From positions 62,001-126,000 of the forward strand of contig JABMOM010000001.1 in the NCBI GenBank assembly GCA_013204105.1: a DNA stretch of 64,000 bases, written 5' to 3'. Below are positions 19,011 through 28,835 of this stretch, one piece after another (within the stretch, counting starts at the first letter, position 1; every line of letters starts with the position of its first letter). A program made the translations under genes and the position numbers. The DNA comes from Flavobacteriales bacterium. Its GTDB lineage: Bacteria; Bacteroidota; Bacteroidia; Flavobacteriales_G; Salibacteraceae. The notes below the pieces were generated by a model, which worked only from the letters and a program-made list of their open reading frames with translations, was not told where the DNA came from and ran no database searches.

Positions 19011-21428
19011 TCAGAGCTCTACCCGCATCTTTCGAATGCGATCCGCGAGCTTTTCAGAGCTGAGCTTTTCACGCAAGCGATCGACCAATATAGGAAAGGC
19101 AAACGGGGTGAATTTTTCAGGGCGTGTAATGACAATCTCCTGTTCACCAATGCGATTGAGCGCTGTCCGCATCCTGACCTCTTCCAGTTGAAAGTCCATC
19201 ACTTCGTCGTAGGCTTGTCGCAGCAAAAGATTGGTTTTCTCATAATCTTCAAATACGCTGAAGAAGAGTTGCGAACTAGCTTGGAGGTGACGCTCCTTCT
19301 TTTGTTTGTTGGGATAACCTTGAAAGACGAGCCCAGAAATGCTGGCGATATCTCGAAATCGTCGTTTGGCCAGCTCCACCGAATTGACGCTTGCTAGGAT
19401 GTCGTCCATCAGGTGGTCGGAGGAGAAGATATTCGTGTCGATCGCTTCGCGGATCGGAATGGGCTGGTCGGACAGCAATTCAAATCCGTAGTCGTTCATC
19501 GCGATGCTAAAACTGATCGGCTGCAGCAGTGAAATGCGGTAGGCTAAAAGTGCAGCCATTCCTTCGTGTACGAATCGTCCTTCAAAGGGAAACATGATGA
19601 CGTGATGCCCGTCCTTGCTCTCGAATTCTTCGATCAGGAATTGGTGCGCTTGGGGTACGATGGAGTAATGCTGTTGCCGCTCGATTAGGGGCTTTAGAAA
19701 AAGAACTTCAGGGTCCTTGCTCGTTCCCAAGACGGCTTCGTTAAGCTTCTTGCGTAGCATCTTAGACATCTGTGAACTCAAAGGCATGCGCCCTCCTTGC
19801 CAGCTAGGTATCGGTCCGGTTTCCTTGTTGGATTTGCGCACCTGTACGGTCATGTCCTTGATCCGAATGAGCTCGAGGCTCCTGCCTGCAAACCAAAAGC
19901 TATCCCCTGGGGCAAGCCGCGCCACGAAGTATTCTTCAACGTTGCCGAGGTATGCGCCGCGCTGTAATTTCACTTTCAGCATCGCGTCACTGACGATGGT
20001 GCCCATGCTCAAACGGTGCCGGAGTGCAACACGCTTGCTGGTAACCTTGTACACACCCTCTTCCACCACGACTTTGTGAAATTCGTCATAGCCGTTTAAG
20101 GAGTTGCCGCCATATACGATGAAGTCTAAACACCACTGCCATTCCTCCTCAGAGAGGGAGTTGTAGCAAAAGGTGCCGAGGACTTCAGGGAAGATTTCGG
20201 CAGAACGAAAGCCCTCCGAAACGGCAAGGGTAACGAGGTATTGGATCAAGACATCAAACGAGCGCACAAACGGAATCCGGCTTTCAACCAATTTGAGCTC
20301 GACGGCCTCTCGAAGCGCCGCCGCCTCGATCAGTTCCAAAGAGTGGGTGGGCAGAAAGAAGATTTTACTCGTCGCTCCGGGCTGGTGTCCGCTCCTTCCT
20401 GCGCGTTGCATGAAACGCGACACCCCTTTTGGTCCTCCGACTTGGATGATGGTATCCACGGGCCGAAAATCCACACCCAAGTCGAGACTGGACGTGCAGA
20501 TCACTACCTTGAGTCGCCCGTCGTACAAAGCGTCTTCTACCCAATGCCGGGTCTCCTTGCTCATGGAACCGTGGTGCAGCGCAACTACTCCTGCGAAATC
20601 CGGAGAGTGTTCGAGGAGCTTTTGGTACCAAATCTCCGCTTGACCTCGGGTATTTAGAAAGATGAGGGTACTCTCGCTGCGCAAGAGAATGGGAATGATT
20701 TTATCGATCAGTCGAATTCCGAGATGTCCCGCCCAAGGCAGGGTGTCGAGTTCATCTGGAAAGATCGATTCTACGTGAATGACCTTTTCGATGTCTCCGC
20801 GAATGAAGGTATGCGGACGGTCGTGGTACCAATTTCCGAGGAGCACCTCCATCGACTCTTCCATGTTGCCAATCGTAGCTGAGATTCCCCAGATCCGAAG
20901 CTGGGATGAAACCTTCTTCAATCGTGAGAGGGCCAGTTCTACTTGGACGCCTCGTTTTGATCCGATGAGTTCGTGCCATTCGTCCATGACAATGGCTGTG
21001 AGTCCTTTGAAGTAGGCAGGGTAGCCCTTTTGGGCCAAAAGCACATGCAGGGTCTCGGGTGTTGTTATCAGGATGTCGGGAGGAGATTTCTTGAGCTGCG
21101 CCTTTTCCTTCGCACTTGTATCTCCCGTTCGTATCGCTACTTCCGCGTGGATGCCCATTTCTGCGCAGGCTCTGTGTGCGCTTTGTTGGATCTCCTTGGC
21201 CAATGCGCGGATCGGAGTAATCCAAATGGCCTTTAATTTTTTTGTACTGCCACCTTCTGCAGCGATTTGCAGGAGGATGGGGAGCAACAGTGAGTAGGTT
21301 TTTCCACTTCCCGTCGGGGCGTTTACGATCCCGTTCTTCCCATCCGCAAACGCATTCCAAGCCTGCCGCTGAAAAGGAAAGACCTCCCAACCTCGAGAAG
21401 CGAACCAATCTTCCGCGACTTGAAGCAT
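19011..21428 (-). CDS. Ligase-associated-type DEXH-box helicase (Lhr family)
   Basis: 805 residues. The first RecA-like domain has Walker A (APTGSGKT, 37-44), motif Ia (TPIRALAKE) and D149-E150-W-H as the DEXH box; SAT and QRAGRSG (motif VI) mark the second. The C-terminal half matches the Lhr-core winged-helix and associated domains, without the long extra C terminus of full Lhr. Such helicases translocate 3' to 5' on single-stranded DNA and accompany PdeM. Its ATG overlaps the stop of the upstream small membrane-protein gene (TGATG), indicating translational coupling. Confidence 0.92.
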   Translation of the reverse strand: MLQVAEDWFASRGWEVFPFQRQAWNAFADGKNGIVNAPTGSGKTYSLLLPILLQIAAEGGSTKKLKAIWITPIRALAKEIQQSAHRACAEMGIHAEVAIRTGDTSAKEKAQLKKSPPDILITTPETLHVLLAQKGYPAYFKGLTAIVMDEWHELIGSKRGVQVELALSRLKKVSSQLRIWGISATIGNMEESMEVLLGNWYHDRPHTFIRGDIEKVIHVESIFPDELDTLPWAGHLGIRLIDKIIPILLRSESTLIFLNTRGQAEIWYQKLLEHSPDFAGVVALHHGSMSKETRHWVEDALYDGRLKVVICTSSLDLGVDFRPVDTIIQVGGPKGVSRFMQRAGRSGHQPGATSKIFFLPTHSLELIEAAALREAVELKLVESRIPFVRSFDVLIQYLVTLAVSEGFRSAEIFPEVLGTFCYNSLSEEEWQWCLDFIVYGGNSLNGYDEFHKVVVEEGVYKVTSKRVALRHRLSMGTIVSDAMLKVKLQRGAYLGNVEEYFVARLAPGDSFWFAGRSLELIRIKDMTVQVRKSNKETGPIPSWQGGRMPLSSQMSKMLRKKLNEAVLGTSKDPEVLFLKPLIERQQHYSIVPQAHQFLIEEFESKDGHHVIMFPFEGRFVHEGMAALLAYRISLLQPISFSIAMNDYGFELLSDQPIPIREAIDTNIFSSDHLMDDILASVNSVELAKRRFRDIASISGLVFQGYPNKQKKERHLQASSQLFFSVFEDYEKTNLLLRQAYDEVMDFQLEEVRMRTALNRIGEQEIVITRPEKFTPFAFPILVDRLREKLSSEKLADRIRKMRVEL

Positions 21429-21739
21429 CAGAAATCCAGCTCTAGTATCAAGGCGGTCATGGTCCAGATAAATCCGACCGCGATGCCCAATTGAGATACT
21501 TTCTTCACGTCTTTCTTGTGTTGCAACATAGCAATGACCGAGATGACCACAAAGCTGCCAAGGGTTCGCGTTATCATCACATCCAAGAGCGGTAGCGTGT
21601 TGATGCTATGCCAGAGTCCAAGGGCCATGATGATTCCCGGTATTACGCTGACGAATCCGATGAGTAGGTTGATGACTCTGTACATGATCCAAAAGTAATC
21701 ACCGCTGCCACGAAGCCGCCTCTTTGATATGGTTAACAA
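21428..21739 (-). CDS. Small membrane protein, unknown function
   Basis: Up to 103 residues with three hydrophobic segments. The start may instead be the ATG at 21685 (MYRVIN, 85 residues), which places the first helix at the N terminus. No family is recognised. The stop overlaps the helicase start, so it is the first gene of the helicase-pdeM unit. Confidence 0.62.
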   Translation of the reverse strand: MLTISKRRLRGSGDYFWIMYRVINLLIGFVSVIPGIIMALGLWHSINTLPLLDVMITRTLGSFVVISVIAMLQHKKDVKKVSQLGIAVGFIWTMTALILELDF

Positions 21740-21791
21740 CTACGTGCCAAAAAATCCTGGGGGACATAAGAATTCGCCGCCTTAACGTTCC

Positions 21792-21799
21792 TAGCTTTG
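21792..21799 (+). promoter_or_regulatory. -7 promoter element
   Basis: TAGCTTTG is a perfect TAnnTTTG match 22 bases before the start of the coiled-coil protein gene. No clear TTG is found 17-20 bases further upstream. Confidence 0.4.
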
Positions 21800-21821
21800 T
21801 ATTCTATTAATCCACCGGATC

Positions 21822-22727
21822 ATGGCTGAAAGCAAAGAAAAAAGTAACAAAGGTCTCATCGTCATTCTAGTGCTGTTGGTACTCACCAATGCCGCGACAT
21901 TGTTCTTGTTTTACAATGAACGGCAGGAGAATGTGCTGCTCATCACTGACAACACGGACCTAAGTACGGAGAAAGATGCCTTAAACATGGAACTGCAGGA
22001 CATGCTAGCGCAGTACGATTCGGTAAGCACTGACAACGAGGACATGCTCGCCCAGATCGCAGAGCAACGGGCAGAGATCGAAGGCTTGATGAAAGAGGCG
22101 GAGAAGCACAAGGACGATGCTTGGATCATCCACAAGCTCAGAAAAGAGGCGAAAACCTTGCGCGAGGTCATGAAGAATTACCTCGTTACGATCGATTCGT
22201 TGAATACGGCCAACCAAGAACTCATCGTTCAGAAAGCGGAGGTTGAGACCAAGCTGACCGAACAAAAAGAGCAAAATCAGGAGCTCAGCACCAAGAACGA
22301 TGAGCTGGCTGAAAAGGTGAAGATCGGGTCTAAACTCAAGGTGGTCGATCTTATTTCACTCGGCCAACGGGTGAAAAGTAACACCGTGCATCGCGAGACG
22401 GATCGAGCCAAGCGAACCGACAAGGTAAAGACGTGCTTTACCATCAATAAAAACGAAGTCGCAAAACCAGGCAAGAAATACATCTACCTGCGCATCATCG
22501 GGCCGGACGGAGAAGTGCTGGCGTTTGATCAAGACCAACAGTACATGTTTACCTACGATGGAAAAGAAGGACTCTATTCCAGGAAAGAAGAGATCATGTA
22601 CGAGAACGAAGAGACCGACATGTGTTTGTATTGGGACATGCAAAAGGAAGCCATCGAAGGCAAGTACCTCGTGGAGATCTATGCAGAGGACTACCTGATG
22701 GGAACTACCAGCTTCGAATTGAAGTAA
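21822..22727 (+). CDS. Membrane-anchored coiled-coil protein
   Basis: 301 residues. A single membrane helix (about 11-31) is followed by a long charged heptad-rich coiled coil (35-175) and a compact strand-rich C-terminal domain (190-301) ending in TTSFELK. The topology suggests that the coiled coil and C-terminal domain lie in the periplasm. I recognise it only as a type common in Bacteroidota and cannot give a function. It has its own -7 box and converges on the large minus-strand gene, with 15 bases between the stops. Confidence 0.72.
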   Translation: MAESKEKSNKGLIVILVLLVLTNAATLFLFYNERQENVLLITDNTDLSTEKDALNMELQDMLAQYDSVSTDNEDMLAQIAEQRAEIEGLMKEAEKHKDDAWIIHKLRKEAKTLREVMKNYLVTIDSLNTANQELIVQKAEVETKLTEQKEQNQELSTKNDELAEKVKIGSKLKVVDLISLGQRVKSNTVHRETDRAKRTDKVKTCFTINKNEVAKPGKKYIYLRIIGPDGEVLAFDQDQQYMFTYDGKEGLYSRKEEIMYENEETDMCLYWDMQKEAIEGKYLVEIYAEDYLMGTTSFELK

Positions 22728-22742
22728 GCGACTTCGTTTATT

Positions 22743-25700
22743 CTAGAAGAACGCCCTAGCCTCTACACCACCAGTGTGGATCATGTTCAAACCGGGAGAT
22801 TGCCTTCCATTATAGGTGAGGTTGATTTGGAGGTTGTTCGCAAGGGTTCTTTGGTAGGAAACGCCCCAAGTGGCATTGAGTCCGGGCTGCAAACCGTCTA
22901 GCATTTCAAATCCCACAGGACTTCCCGCCTCTCCTGCGTAATTGATTTGAATGACATTTCCAGTAAGCAAAAGACTGCCTTTATCAGGTGAGCTGAGGGT
23001 GAACTCCATTCCCGAACGCCGCGCAAAGGAGCGCTCCCCTCCGGTGGTTGCTCCCTCCACCATCATCGTATTTGTTTGTTCCTTGTAATTGAAGACCAAA
23101 CTCAAGCGCCACAACACGCCCGGCTGAATCACCAGCTTAGGCTCGGCTTGGATGTAGTTGATGCTGTAGTTGCGGCTGTTCAGAATGCTCGCATCGGATG
23201 AAGAGGATTTGACGCCTTGCTCTCCCCGGCCTTCTAAGCTCAATATGGAGGTGAAATTCCATCTGAAACCGACGCTGGTCTTCTCGTTCTCACGCGACTC
23301 AAATCCGCTCGTGAGCAGGTTGCGACTTTCTAATCGCTGGTAGGTTACATCAGCGCCAAATATGGGATGGCTTTGGTTGAAATAGAAAATATTGCGGAAA
23401 TTGGCGTTCGTGGATTGCAGCACAGTGTCGGCCAGGTTCAATAGAAAGGGATTGAACTGCTCGAGTAAAGGAAGTGCTAATGTCTTGCGATCGGAGACAA
23501 AAGAAAATTGATTGGAAAAGTACGAGATGGCCTTCCGGAGTCCTTGTTCTCCTCTCCAAACAGCAGCAGGGCGTATGAATAACGATTGGGAAAACTGGTT
23601 TCGAAATACCTTGATGTAGTCGTTGGTCGGCACGAAGACTTTTAGGTAATTGGCAGAGGCTACTTGGTCGGCTTGGACGGCCAATTCGAATTCATCGAGG
23701 TCTTTTTCGCCGTTGTCGTTGTAGTCGATGTGGATGTGGGTTCCCTGTCCAGGCGTGGTTTCAATGTAGACGAACTCGCGACGGTTTTCGAGCCCAGAGC
23801 CGATCTCGTAGAAGGAGGTAGAGGTAATCGCCCCTTGGAAAAGTCGAAACTGATATTCCGTTCTGGAAAGGAGGGTATTCTCAGGCTTCAGGTTGGTGAT
23901 GTCATCGTTCAGGATATCGAGCGTGCGATAGTTCAGTCGAAACCCAAGGCGAGCATTCTTCATCTTATTCAGCCCCATCTCGAACCCGTAGATCCGCGCA
24001 AAGGTTGCTCGACCAAGTGATTCGTCCTTTTTCAACCAGTCGGTACGTTCGGCATAGGAGGCCTTGTATTTGTTTACCGCCGAATCTGGATTGGAAATAG
24101 AAGCTTCCCATTCCCACCATTTGTAGGCGAGTTCGCTGAGCGTGTCCGTGCTGGGATCGAACCTCCGATTGTCCTCCAAATCGTCTTTGAACCCGAGTTG
24201 TATTTTCCAAATGGGTATGCGTAGATCCGTGTTGTGCTGAAAATATTCGGATTGAATGAGGTCTCCTTGTTGCTTAATCAAACTAGCACCATAGCTTCCT
24301 TTCAAGTGCTTCATGTCTGAGGTGAGGTCCAAGGAATTTTGCAATCCTTCGAAAGAGGACCCAGCGTTGAAGGATCGGATGCCATAGATGGCCTTGAGCT
24401 CCTTTGATTTTCGGAATCCCGCCTTAGCCCCCAGCACGTTTTGGTCGCTTGGGACATCCAAGCCTCGAATGTTCCAGTCTCGGTCGAATTCAACGCCACG
24501 AAAGCGTTCGATCTGTTGGAAATTGCGGTGGAGGTATTCGTAGTCGACCGAAGCGATTGCGTGCCAACTTCCGCGGATGCGTTGCTCGCCGTCTACTACT
24601 ACGCGCGCTCCCATGCCCAGATCGTCGTTCTCATCAGCCAGGCTGAAGGTGTTGTCGTCGCTGCCGCTTCCTGCCCATTCGATCGACGCGGTGATCTGTT
24701 CAGAGATTTTGTACTGGGCCCGCGCAGAGATCATTTGACGCTGCTTGGGGGTCACCAATTTGATGATCGGGGCATGGGTACCTTGCGATTGACCGTCGAT
24801 AGGGGCTATCCACTCGTAAATGCGGCCAAAGGCGAGTTGTTCCTTGAAGATGTAATCTCCGTTTCCTTCGCCCACATTGCTGAATACGGCTTGATAATGG
24901 GCTTTGTCGGGGTCGGTGCTGTAGACCAATACCTTCGAAAAAGAGGTGGTGCTGCCCGAGGTGGAATCGAAGTAGCTGGTATCGATCTGGTCGTAGAGCA
25001 GCTGGTTTTCAGAAAAGGCTACCGAGTCTACGCTTGAGGCTACAGCGCCGTTTAGGTCGTCTCCTGCATTGCGCAAAACGTCCTTTTGACCATCGGTGAG
25101 GGCTTGTTGCAGCGGTTGATTTTTGGCATCTTGCTCGGAATAGATGGCAAGGTCAAAATCCCAGCGGTCGCTCTGATAATTGGCGCCTCCGTATATCATA
25201 GAGCGCGCATAGTTGCGGTCTGAGTATTGGTATTCTGCAACAACCCTGCGGTCTTTTGTGATGGGCACCTTGGCGGTGAAGGTGATTTCAGATGTGTTGT
25301 AGTTGATTACGTAGTCGTTCTCTTGTCCTCGGATCAGGAGCCGACCGTCGAGGTAGACGCGTTCCGTTCCGGAGAGAACGATGATGAAGGGCTCTCCGTC
25401 TGCCCCTAGCAACCGGTAAGGGCCTTGGTTTCCTTCGACGCCTTGGATGGTTTGGCGCGCAAATTTTCCCCTTGAGACGGCGCCGCTGGCATCAACTTGC
25501 AGCACTTTATTACTGTCTCCGCCGATGTTGACCAATTCCGATTCGATGCGCGCACCTTGCAAACGCTTGTTGAATTGCATGAAATAACTCTGATCATTGC
25601 GAACTACTTGAAAGTCGCCCGCAGTGAGTCGGTTGTGGTCGTCAAATACTTGGATGTAGACCTGATCAAAGTCCTGGAGTTGTTGCGTGTTGCCGTCGGG

Positions 25701-26267
25701 TTGAATGGGTATGTTTTGGTCTGCGATGGCAGCTACGATTCCAAAGCGCTCATTAAGTCGACCAGACAATTGCAAATTAAGGCTGGAGTTTACACTGAGG
25801 TTCTGCGCACTGCCCACGGTGATGCCTCTGGATATACTGCCCCGTTTTTCAATGTCGCCCAGGGTGAGAATGTCGTTATTGCCTCGTTCGTTCGCTGTAG
25901 ATCGAAATGGATTATAGACCCTTTGGCGCGCCACGATCATTGCTTCGTCTTTGTGCCGGTATGGCTTGGTGAAGTTGAAAGGAAACGTACGAAAGGAAAC
26001 CTGCACGTCTTTCGGCAATCGAATAGAAGGAGCGAGCACCAATGTTGCCTTGGCGAAATCAATCGTGAAGTCAGCGCTATCCAGGCCCACCAGCAAAAAG
26101 CTTTCGGGAATGATGCTATTGGTGTCGAGTAGAGTCGTGTCGGAAGTCAGGGTTATGTCGACGCCTCGATCTTGCCCGAATCCTGATTGAATCCCGCCTA
26201 AACAAGCAAGGACAGTGATCAGGAAGGGGATGAAATACGGTGTAGATATGTGGCGAATGGGCCTCAT
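22743..26267 (-). CDS. Very large exported beta-rich protein, SprA-like segments
   Basis: 1174 residues from the ATG at 26267, which begins a clear signal peptide (MRPIRHIS... ending at GFGQ). An ATG at 26330 would add 21 charged residues in front. The mature protein is strand-rich with many aromatic residues and ends in a strand closing with F-F, as outer-membrane barrels do. A GQENDYVINYNTSEI segment resembles the repeated 'V-x-G-x-D-Y-x-V-D-Y' units of the T9SS translocon SprA. However, SprA is about twice as long, so this is a relative or analogue at most. Two acidic DNDDLG/DYNDNGEKDLDE stretches may bind calcium. Confidence 0.7.
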   Translation of the reverse strand: MRPIRHISTPYFIPFLITVLACLGGIQSGFGQDRGVDITLTSDTTLLDTNSIIPESFLLVGLDSADFTIDFAKATLVLAPSIRLPKDVQVSFRTFPFNFTKPYRHKDEAMIVARQRVYNPFRSTANERGNNDILTLGDIEKRGSISRGITVGSAQNLSVNSSLNLQLSGRLNERFGIVAAIADQNIPIQPDGNTQQLQDFDQVYIQVFDDHNRLTAGDFQVVRNDQSYFMQFNKRLQGARIESELVNIGGDSNKVLQVDASGAVSRGKFARQTIQGVEGNQGPYRLLGADGEPFIIVLSGTERVYLDGRLLIRGQENDYVINYNTSEITFTAKVPITKDRRVVAEYQYSDRNYARSMIYGGANYQSDRWDFDLAIYSEQDAKNQPLQQALTDGQKDVLRNAGDDLNGAVASSVDSVAFSENQLLYDQIDTSYFDSTSGSTTSFSKVLVYSTDPDKAHYQAVFSNVGEGNGDYIFKEQLAFGRIYEWIAPIDGQSQGTHAPIIKLVTPKQRQMISARAQYKISEQITASIEWAGSGSDDNTFSLADENDDLGMGARVVVDGEQRIRGSWHAIASVDYEYLHRNFQQIERFRGVEFDRDWNIRGLDVPSDQNVLGAKAGFRKSKELKAIYGIRSFNAGSSFEGLQNSLDLTSDMKHLKGSYGASLIKQQGDLIQSEYFQHNTDLRIPIWKIQLGFKDDLEDNRRFDPSTDTLSELAYKWWEWEASISNPDSAVNKYKASYAERTDWLKKDESLGRATFARIYGFEMGLNKMKNARLGFRLNYRTLDILNDDITNLKPENTLLSRTEYQFRLFQGAITSTSFYEIGSGLENRREFVYIETTPGQGTHIHIDYNDNGEKDLDEFELAVQADQVASANYLKVFVPTNDYIKVFRNQFSQSLFIRPAAVWRGEQGLRKAISYFSNQFSFVSDRKTLALPLLEQFNPFLLNLADTVLQSTNANFRNIFYFNQSHPIFGADVTYQRLESRNLLTSGFESRENEKTSVGFRWNFTSILSLEGRGEQGVKSSSSDASILNSRNYSINYIQAEPKLVIQPGVLWRLSLVFNYKEQTNTMMVEGATTGGERSFARRSGMEFTLSSPDKGSLLLTGNVIQINYAGEAGSPVGFEMLDGLQPGLNATWGVSYQRTLANNLQINLTYNGRQSPGLNMIHTGGVEARAFF

Positions 26268-26384
26268 GGAGCTTCTTGGACCCAAAGTAACGTTTCGGCG
26301 CCGAGAATAGTGAGCGAAATTGCAGACCATGATGCGGAATGAAAACCAAGGCTGCCTTGTTCATAAGTCATTGACCACGGTCAC

Positions 26385-26412
26385 TTGCGGGTTTCAGATG
26401 CCGGTAGCTTTG
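26385..26412 (+). promoter_or_regulatory. Bacteroidota-type promoter of the OmpA lipoprotein gene
   Basis: TTG at 26385-26387 and a perfect TAGCTTTG at 26405-26412, separated by 17 bases, match the -33/-7 arrangement of Bacteroidota primary sigma promoters. Start of translation is 22 bases beyond. Confidence 0.55.
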
Positions 26413-26434
26413 TCTCAAATCAAAGTGGTATACC

Positions 26435-27430
26435 ATGCGAACGACCTTTTTTATGCTTTCCATTGTACTCCTTGCAAGTGCTTGCGTTCCTTCTCGACAG
26501 TACGAAGAACTCAAAGTCAAACAGGCAGATTGCGTCGAGGCAAGGGAGAATTTGACTAACCAGAACAGAACGCTCACGGCTCAAAACGAAGAGCTCAACG
26601 CGGACCTCGAGAACCTTCTAGAGACAATGAAGGAATTGAAGGATGATACCACTTATTTGGGTAAGCGTCATCGCCAAACAAGGGACAAGTACACAGAACT
26701 GAACAAGATCAACGACCAGCTACTCGAAAAGCTGAAGCAGATTCAGTCGCAAGGGGACGCTGAGAATCGAACACTCTTGGACGCGTTGCGAGATACTCAA
26801 ATAGACCTTCAGCGTCGCGAAGATGACCTCAGAGAGCTCGAAGGAATGCTCAATGCCAAGGAGAAGCGCCTGAACGAAGTAGAAAGCGAGTTGAAAGACA
26901 GAGAGGCGCGCGTCAAGGAGTTGGAAGACATAATTGCTGAGAAAGACGCCGCAGTGCGCGCATTGAAGGACCGCATCTCTCAGGCGCTGCTAGGGTTTAA
27001 AGACAAAGGTCTTACCGTGGAACAGCGCAATGGAAAAATATACGTTAGCCTAGAGGCGAAGCTGCTGTTTCCTAGCGGAAGTACCGTTGTGAATTCGGAA
27101 GGAAAAAAGGCATTGCTCGACCTGTCGAAGGTGGTCAAGGAAGAAAAGGAAATCACCATTTTGGTAGAAGGACATACCGATACTGACCCCATCAATGGTG
27201 GGGCGGCTATGAAGGACAACTGGGACCTTTCGGTACTCAGGGCTACATCAGTGGTGCGCATCATGAATCAAGAAGGTGGGGTGGACAACGCCATGCTTAC
27301 TGCGGCTGGCCGAGGACACTACATTCCAGTTGCCGATAATTCTTCTGCCGATGGAAAGGCTAAAAACCGAAGAATCGAAATCATCCTTACTCCAAACCTC
27401 GATCGACTCTTTGAGATCCTGAATGAGTGA
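26435..27430 (+). CDS. OmpA-family lipoprotein with coiled coil
   Basis: 331 residues. A lipoprotein signal with a lipid-modified Cys17 is followed by a long coiled coil (about 25-180) and an OmpA C-terminal peptidoglycan-binding domain (about 200-325). The domain contains the motif EGHTDTDP and an RATSVVRIM helix with the peptidoglycan-contacting Asp and Arg. It probably tethers the outer membrane to the cell wall, in the manner of Pal. It has a good promoter of its own. Confidence 0.9.
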   Translation: MRTTFFMLSIVLLASACVPSRQYEELKVKQADCVEARENLTNQNRTLTAQNEELNADLENLLETMKELKDDTTYLGKRHRQTRDKYTELNKINDQLLEKLKQIQSQGDAENRTLLDALRDTQIDLQRREDDLRELEGMLNAKEKRLNEVESELKDREARVKELEDIIAEKDAAVRALKDRISQALLGFKDKGLTVEQRNGKIYVSLEAKLLFPSGSTVVNSEGKKALLDLSKVVKEEKEITILVEGHTDTDPINGGAAMKDNWDLSVLRATSVVRIMNQEGGVDNAMLTAAGRGHYIPVADNSSADGKAKNRRIEIILTPNLDRLFEILNE

Positions 27431-27462
27431 TGCTTCTTCGCCCTTAGGGATGGAGATAAACT

Positions 27463-27470
27463 TATTTTTG
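27463..27470 (+). promoter_or_regulatory. -7 promoter element of tyrS
   Basis: TATTTTTG matches TAnnTTTG, 20 bases ahead of the tyrS start. No TTG is seen at the -33 distance. Confidence 0.4.
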
Positions 27471-27489
27471 CCGGCCAAACGCTGATCTG

Positions 27490-28764
27490 ATGAATAATTT
27501 TGTAGAAGAACTGAGGTGGCGAGGCATGCTGCACGACATGGTGCCCGGCACAGAGGAAATCCTTGCCAACGGCGGCGTATCCGGATACATAGGATTTGAC
27601 CCAAGCGCTGACTCGTTGGGCATTGGAAACATGGTGCAGGTAATGACCTTGACACATTTCCAACGTACAGGAAATAAGCCCATCGCTCTGGTGGGTGGAG
27701 CGACCGGAATGGTGGGAGACCCAAGCGGAAAATCGGCCGAACGGAACTTACTCGATGTGGACCTACTCCAGCACAACCTGGATTGCCAGCGCAAGCAATT
27801 AGAGAAATTCTTAGATTTTGAAGGCAAGAATGCCGCACAGATCGTCAACAATTACGATTGGTTCAAGGACTTTGATTTCTTGGGCTTTATTCGGGATGTA
27901 GGAAAGCACATTTCCATCAACTACATGCTCGCGAAGGATTCAGTCAAGAACCGGTTGGAGCATGGCATGTCCTTTACAGAGTTTAGCTACCAGCTTATCC
28001 AAGGGTATGATTTCTACCATTTGTGGAAGCATCACGGATGTATGATCCAAATGGGAGGAAGCGATCAGTGGGGAAACATTACCACCGGTACAGAATTGAT
28101 CCGACGCTTAGAGGGGGGAGAAGCCTATGCCCTCACCACTCCATTGATCAAGAAGGCGGATGGCTCCAAATTTGGCAAGACAGAAGGCGGAAACATTTGG
28201 CTGGACCCAGCTCGGACCTCGCCGTACAAATTCTATCAATTTCTGTTGAATACGGCTGACGGAGACGTAGGCAATTACATGCGCGTGTTCTCTACCAAAG
28301 GAAGGGAAGAGATTGAGGCCATTGAGGCCGAGCACAACCAAGCACCTCACATGCGCAATATGCAGCGAGCCCTTGCGGACGAGTTGACGGCGCGCGTGCA
28401 TTCTACCAGCGACCTTGAAAAGGCGGTGAGCGCATCAGAGGTGTTGTTTGGCCGGGCGACAAGCGAAGCGCTCATGGCGTTGGATGAAGCTACTATGCTG
28501 GACGTGTTTGAAGGAGTGCCACAAGGGCGTGTTTCAAAAGATGCATTGAATGGAGGCATGAACATCGTTGACTTGCTTTCCGCTGAAAGCGGATTCCTTT
28601 CATCCAATGGTGAGGCGAGACGGGCATTAAAAGAGAATTCCATCTCAGTGAACAAGACAAAGGTTGATGACGCTTTTGCTACTTCAAGCGATGATTTGAT
28701 CGCAGGAAAATACTTGCTCTTGCAAAGGGGGAAGAAGAACTACTTCCTTGTGATTGCAGAGTAA
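27490..28764 (+). CDS. tyrS: Tyrosyl-tRNA synthetase
   Basis: 424 residues, class I synthetase of the bacterial TyrRS type. The HIGH-equivalent is LGIGN within [13 protein letters not shown], and the KMSKS-equivalent is KFGKT in [11 protein letters not shown]. The tyrosine-binding [12 protein letters not shown] and the [10 protein letters not shown] segments are intact. A C-terminal S4 RNA-binding domain occupies about 345-424. It charges tRNA-Tyr in the cytosol. A strong terminator follows. Confidence 0.97.
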   Translation: MNNFVEELRWRGMLHDMVPGTEEILANGGVSGYIGFDPSADSLGIGNMVQVMTLTHFQRTGNKPIALVGGATGMVGDPSGKSAERNLLDVDLLQHNLDCQRKQLEKFLDFEGKNAAQIVNNYDWFKDFDFLGFIRDVGKHISINYMLAKDSVKNRLEHGMSFTEFSYQLIQGYDFYHLWKHHGCMIQMGGSDQWGNITTGTELIRRLEGGEAYALTTPLIKKADGSKFGKTEGGNIWLDPARTSPYKFYQFLLNTADGDVGNYMRVFSTKGREEIEAIEAEHNQAPHMRNMQRALADELTARVHSTSDLEKAVSASEVLFGRATSEALMALDEATMLDVFEGVPQGRVSKDALNGGMNIVDLLSAESGFLSSNGEARRALKENSISVNKTKVDDAFATSSDDLIAGKYLLLQRGKKNYFLVIAE

Positions 28765-28790
28765 CCTCCTATTGGAAAAGTCAGGAAACA

Positions 28791-28815
28791 AAAAAGGCCC
28801 CATTTGGGGCCTTTT
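28791..28815. terminator. Bidirectional intrinsic terminator after tyrS
   Basis: A perfect stem AAAAGGCCCC / GGGGCCTTTT around an ATTTG-type loop, with A tract before and T tract after. It lies between tyrS and the convergent lipocalin-like gene and can serve both strands. Confidence 0.85.
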
Positions 28816-28835
28816 GATTTATGTGTCAAACGCAA

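Noticed and set aside
23664-26190. Several forward frames (80-210 residues) inside the large minus-strand protein gene
   Set aside because: They are antisense to a continuous strand-rich protein with a signal peptide and show no domains.
28791-28815. Reading the GGCCCC hairpin after tyrS as a riboswitch or transposon end
   Set aside because: Its A/T tracts on both sides and position between convergent genes fit a bidirectional terminator.
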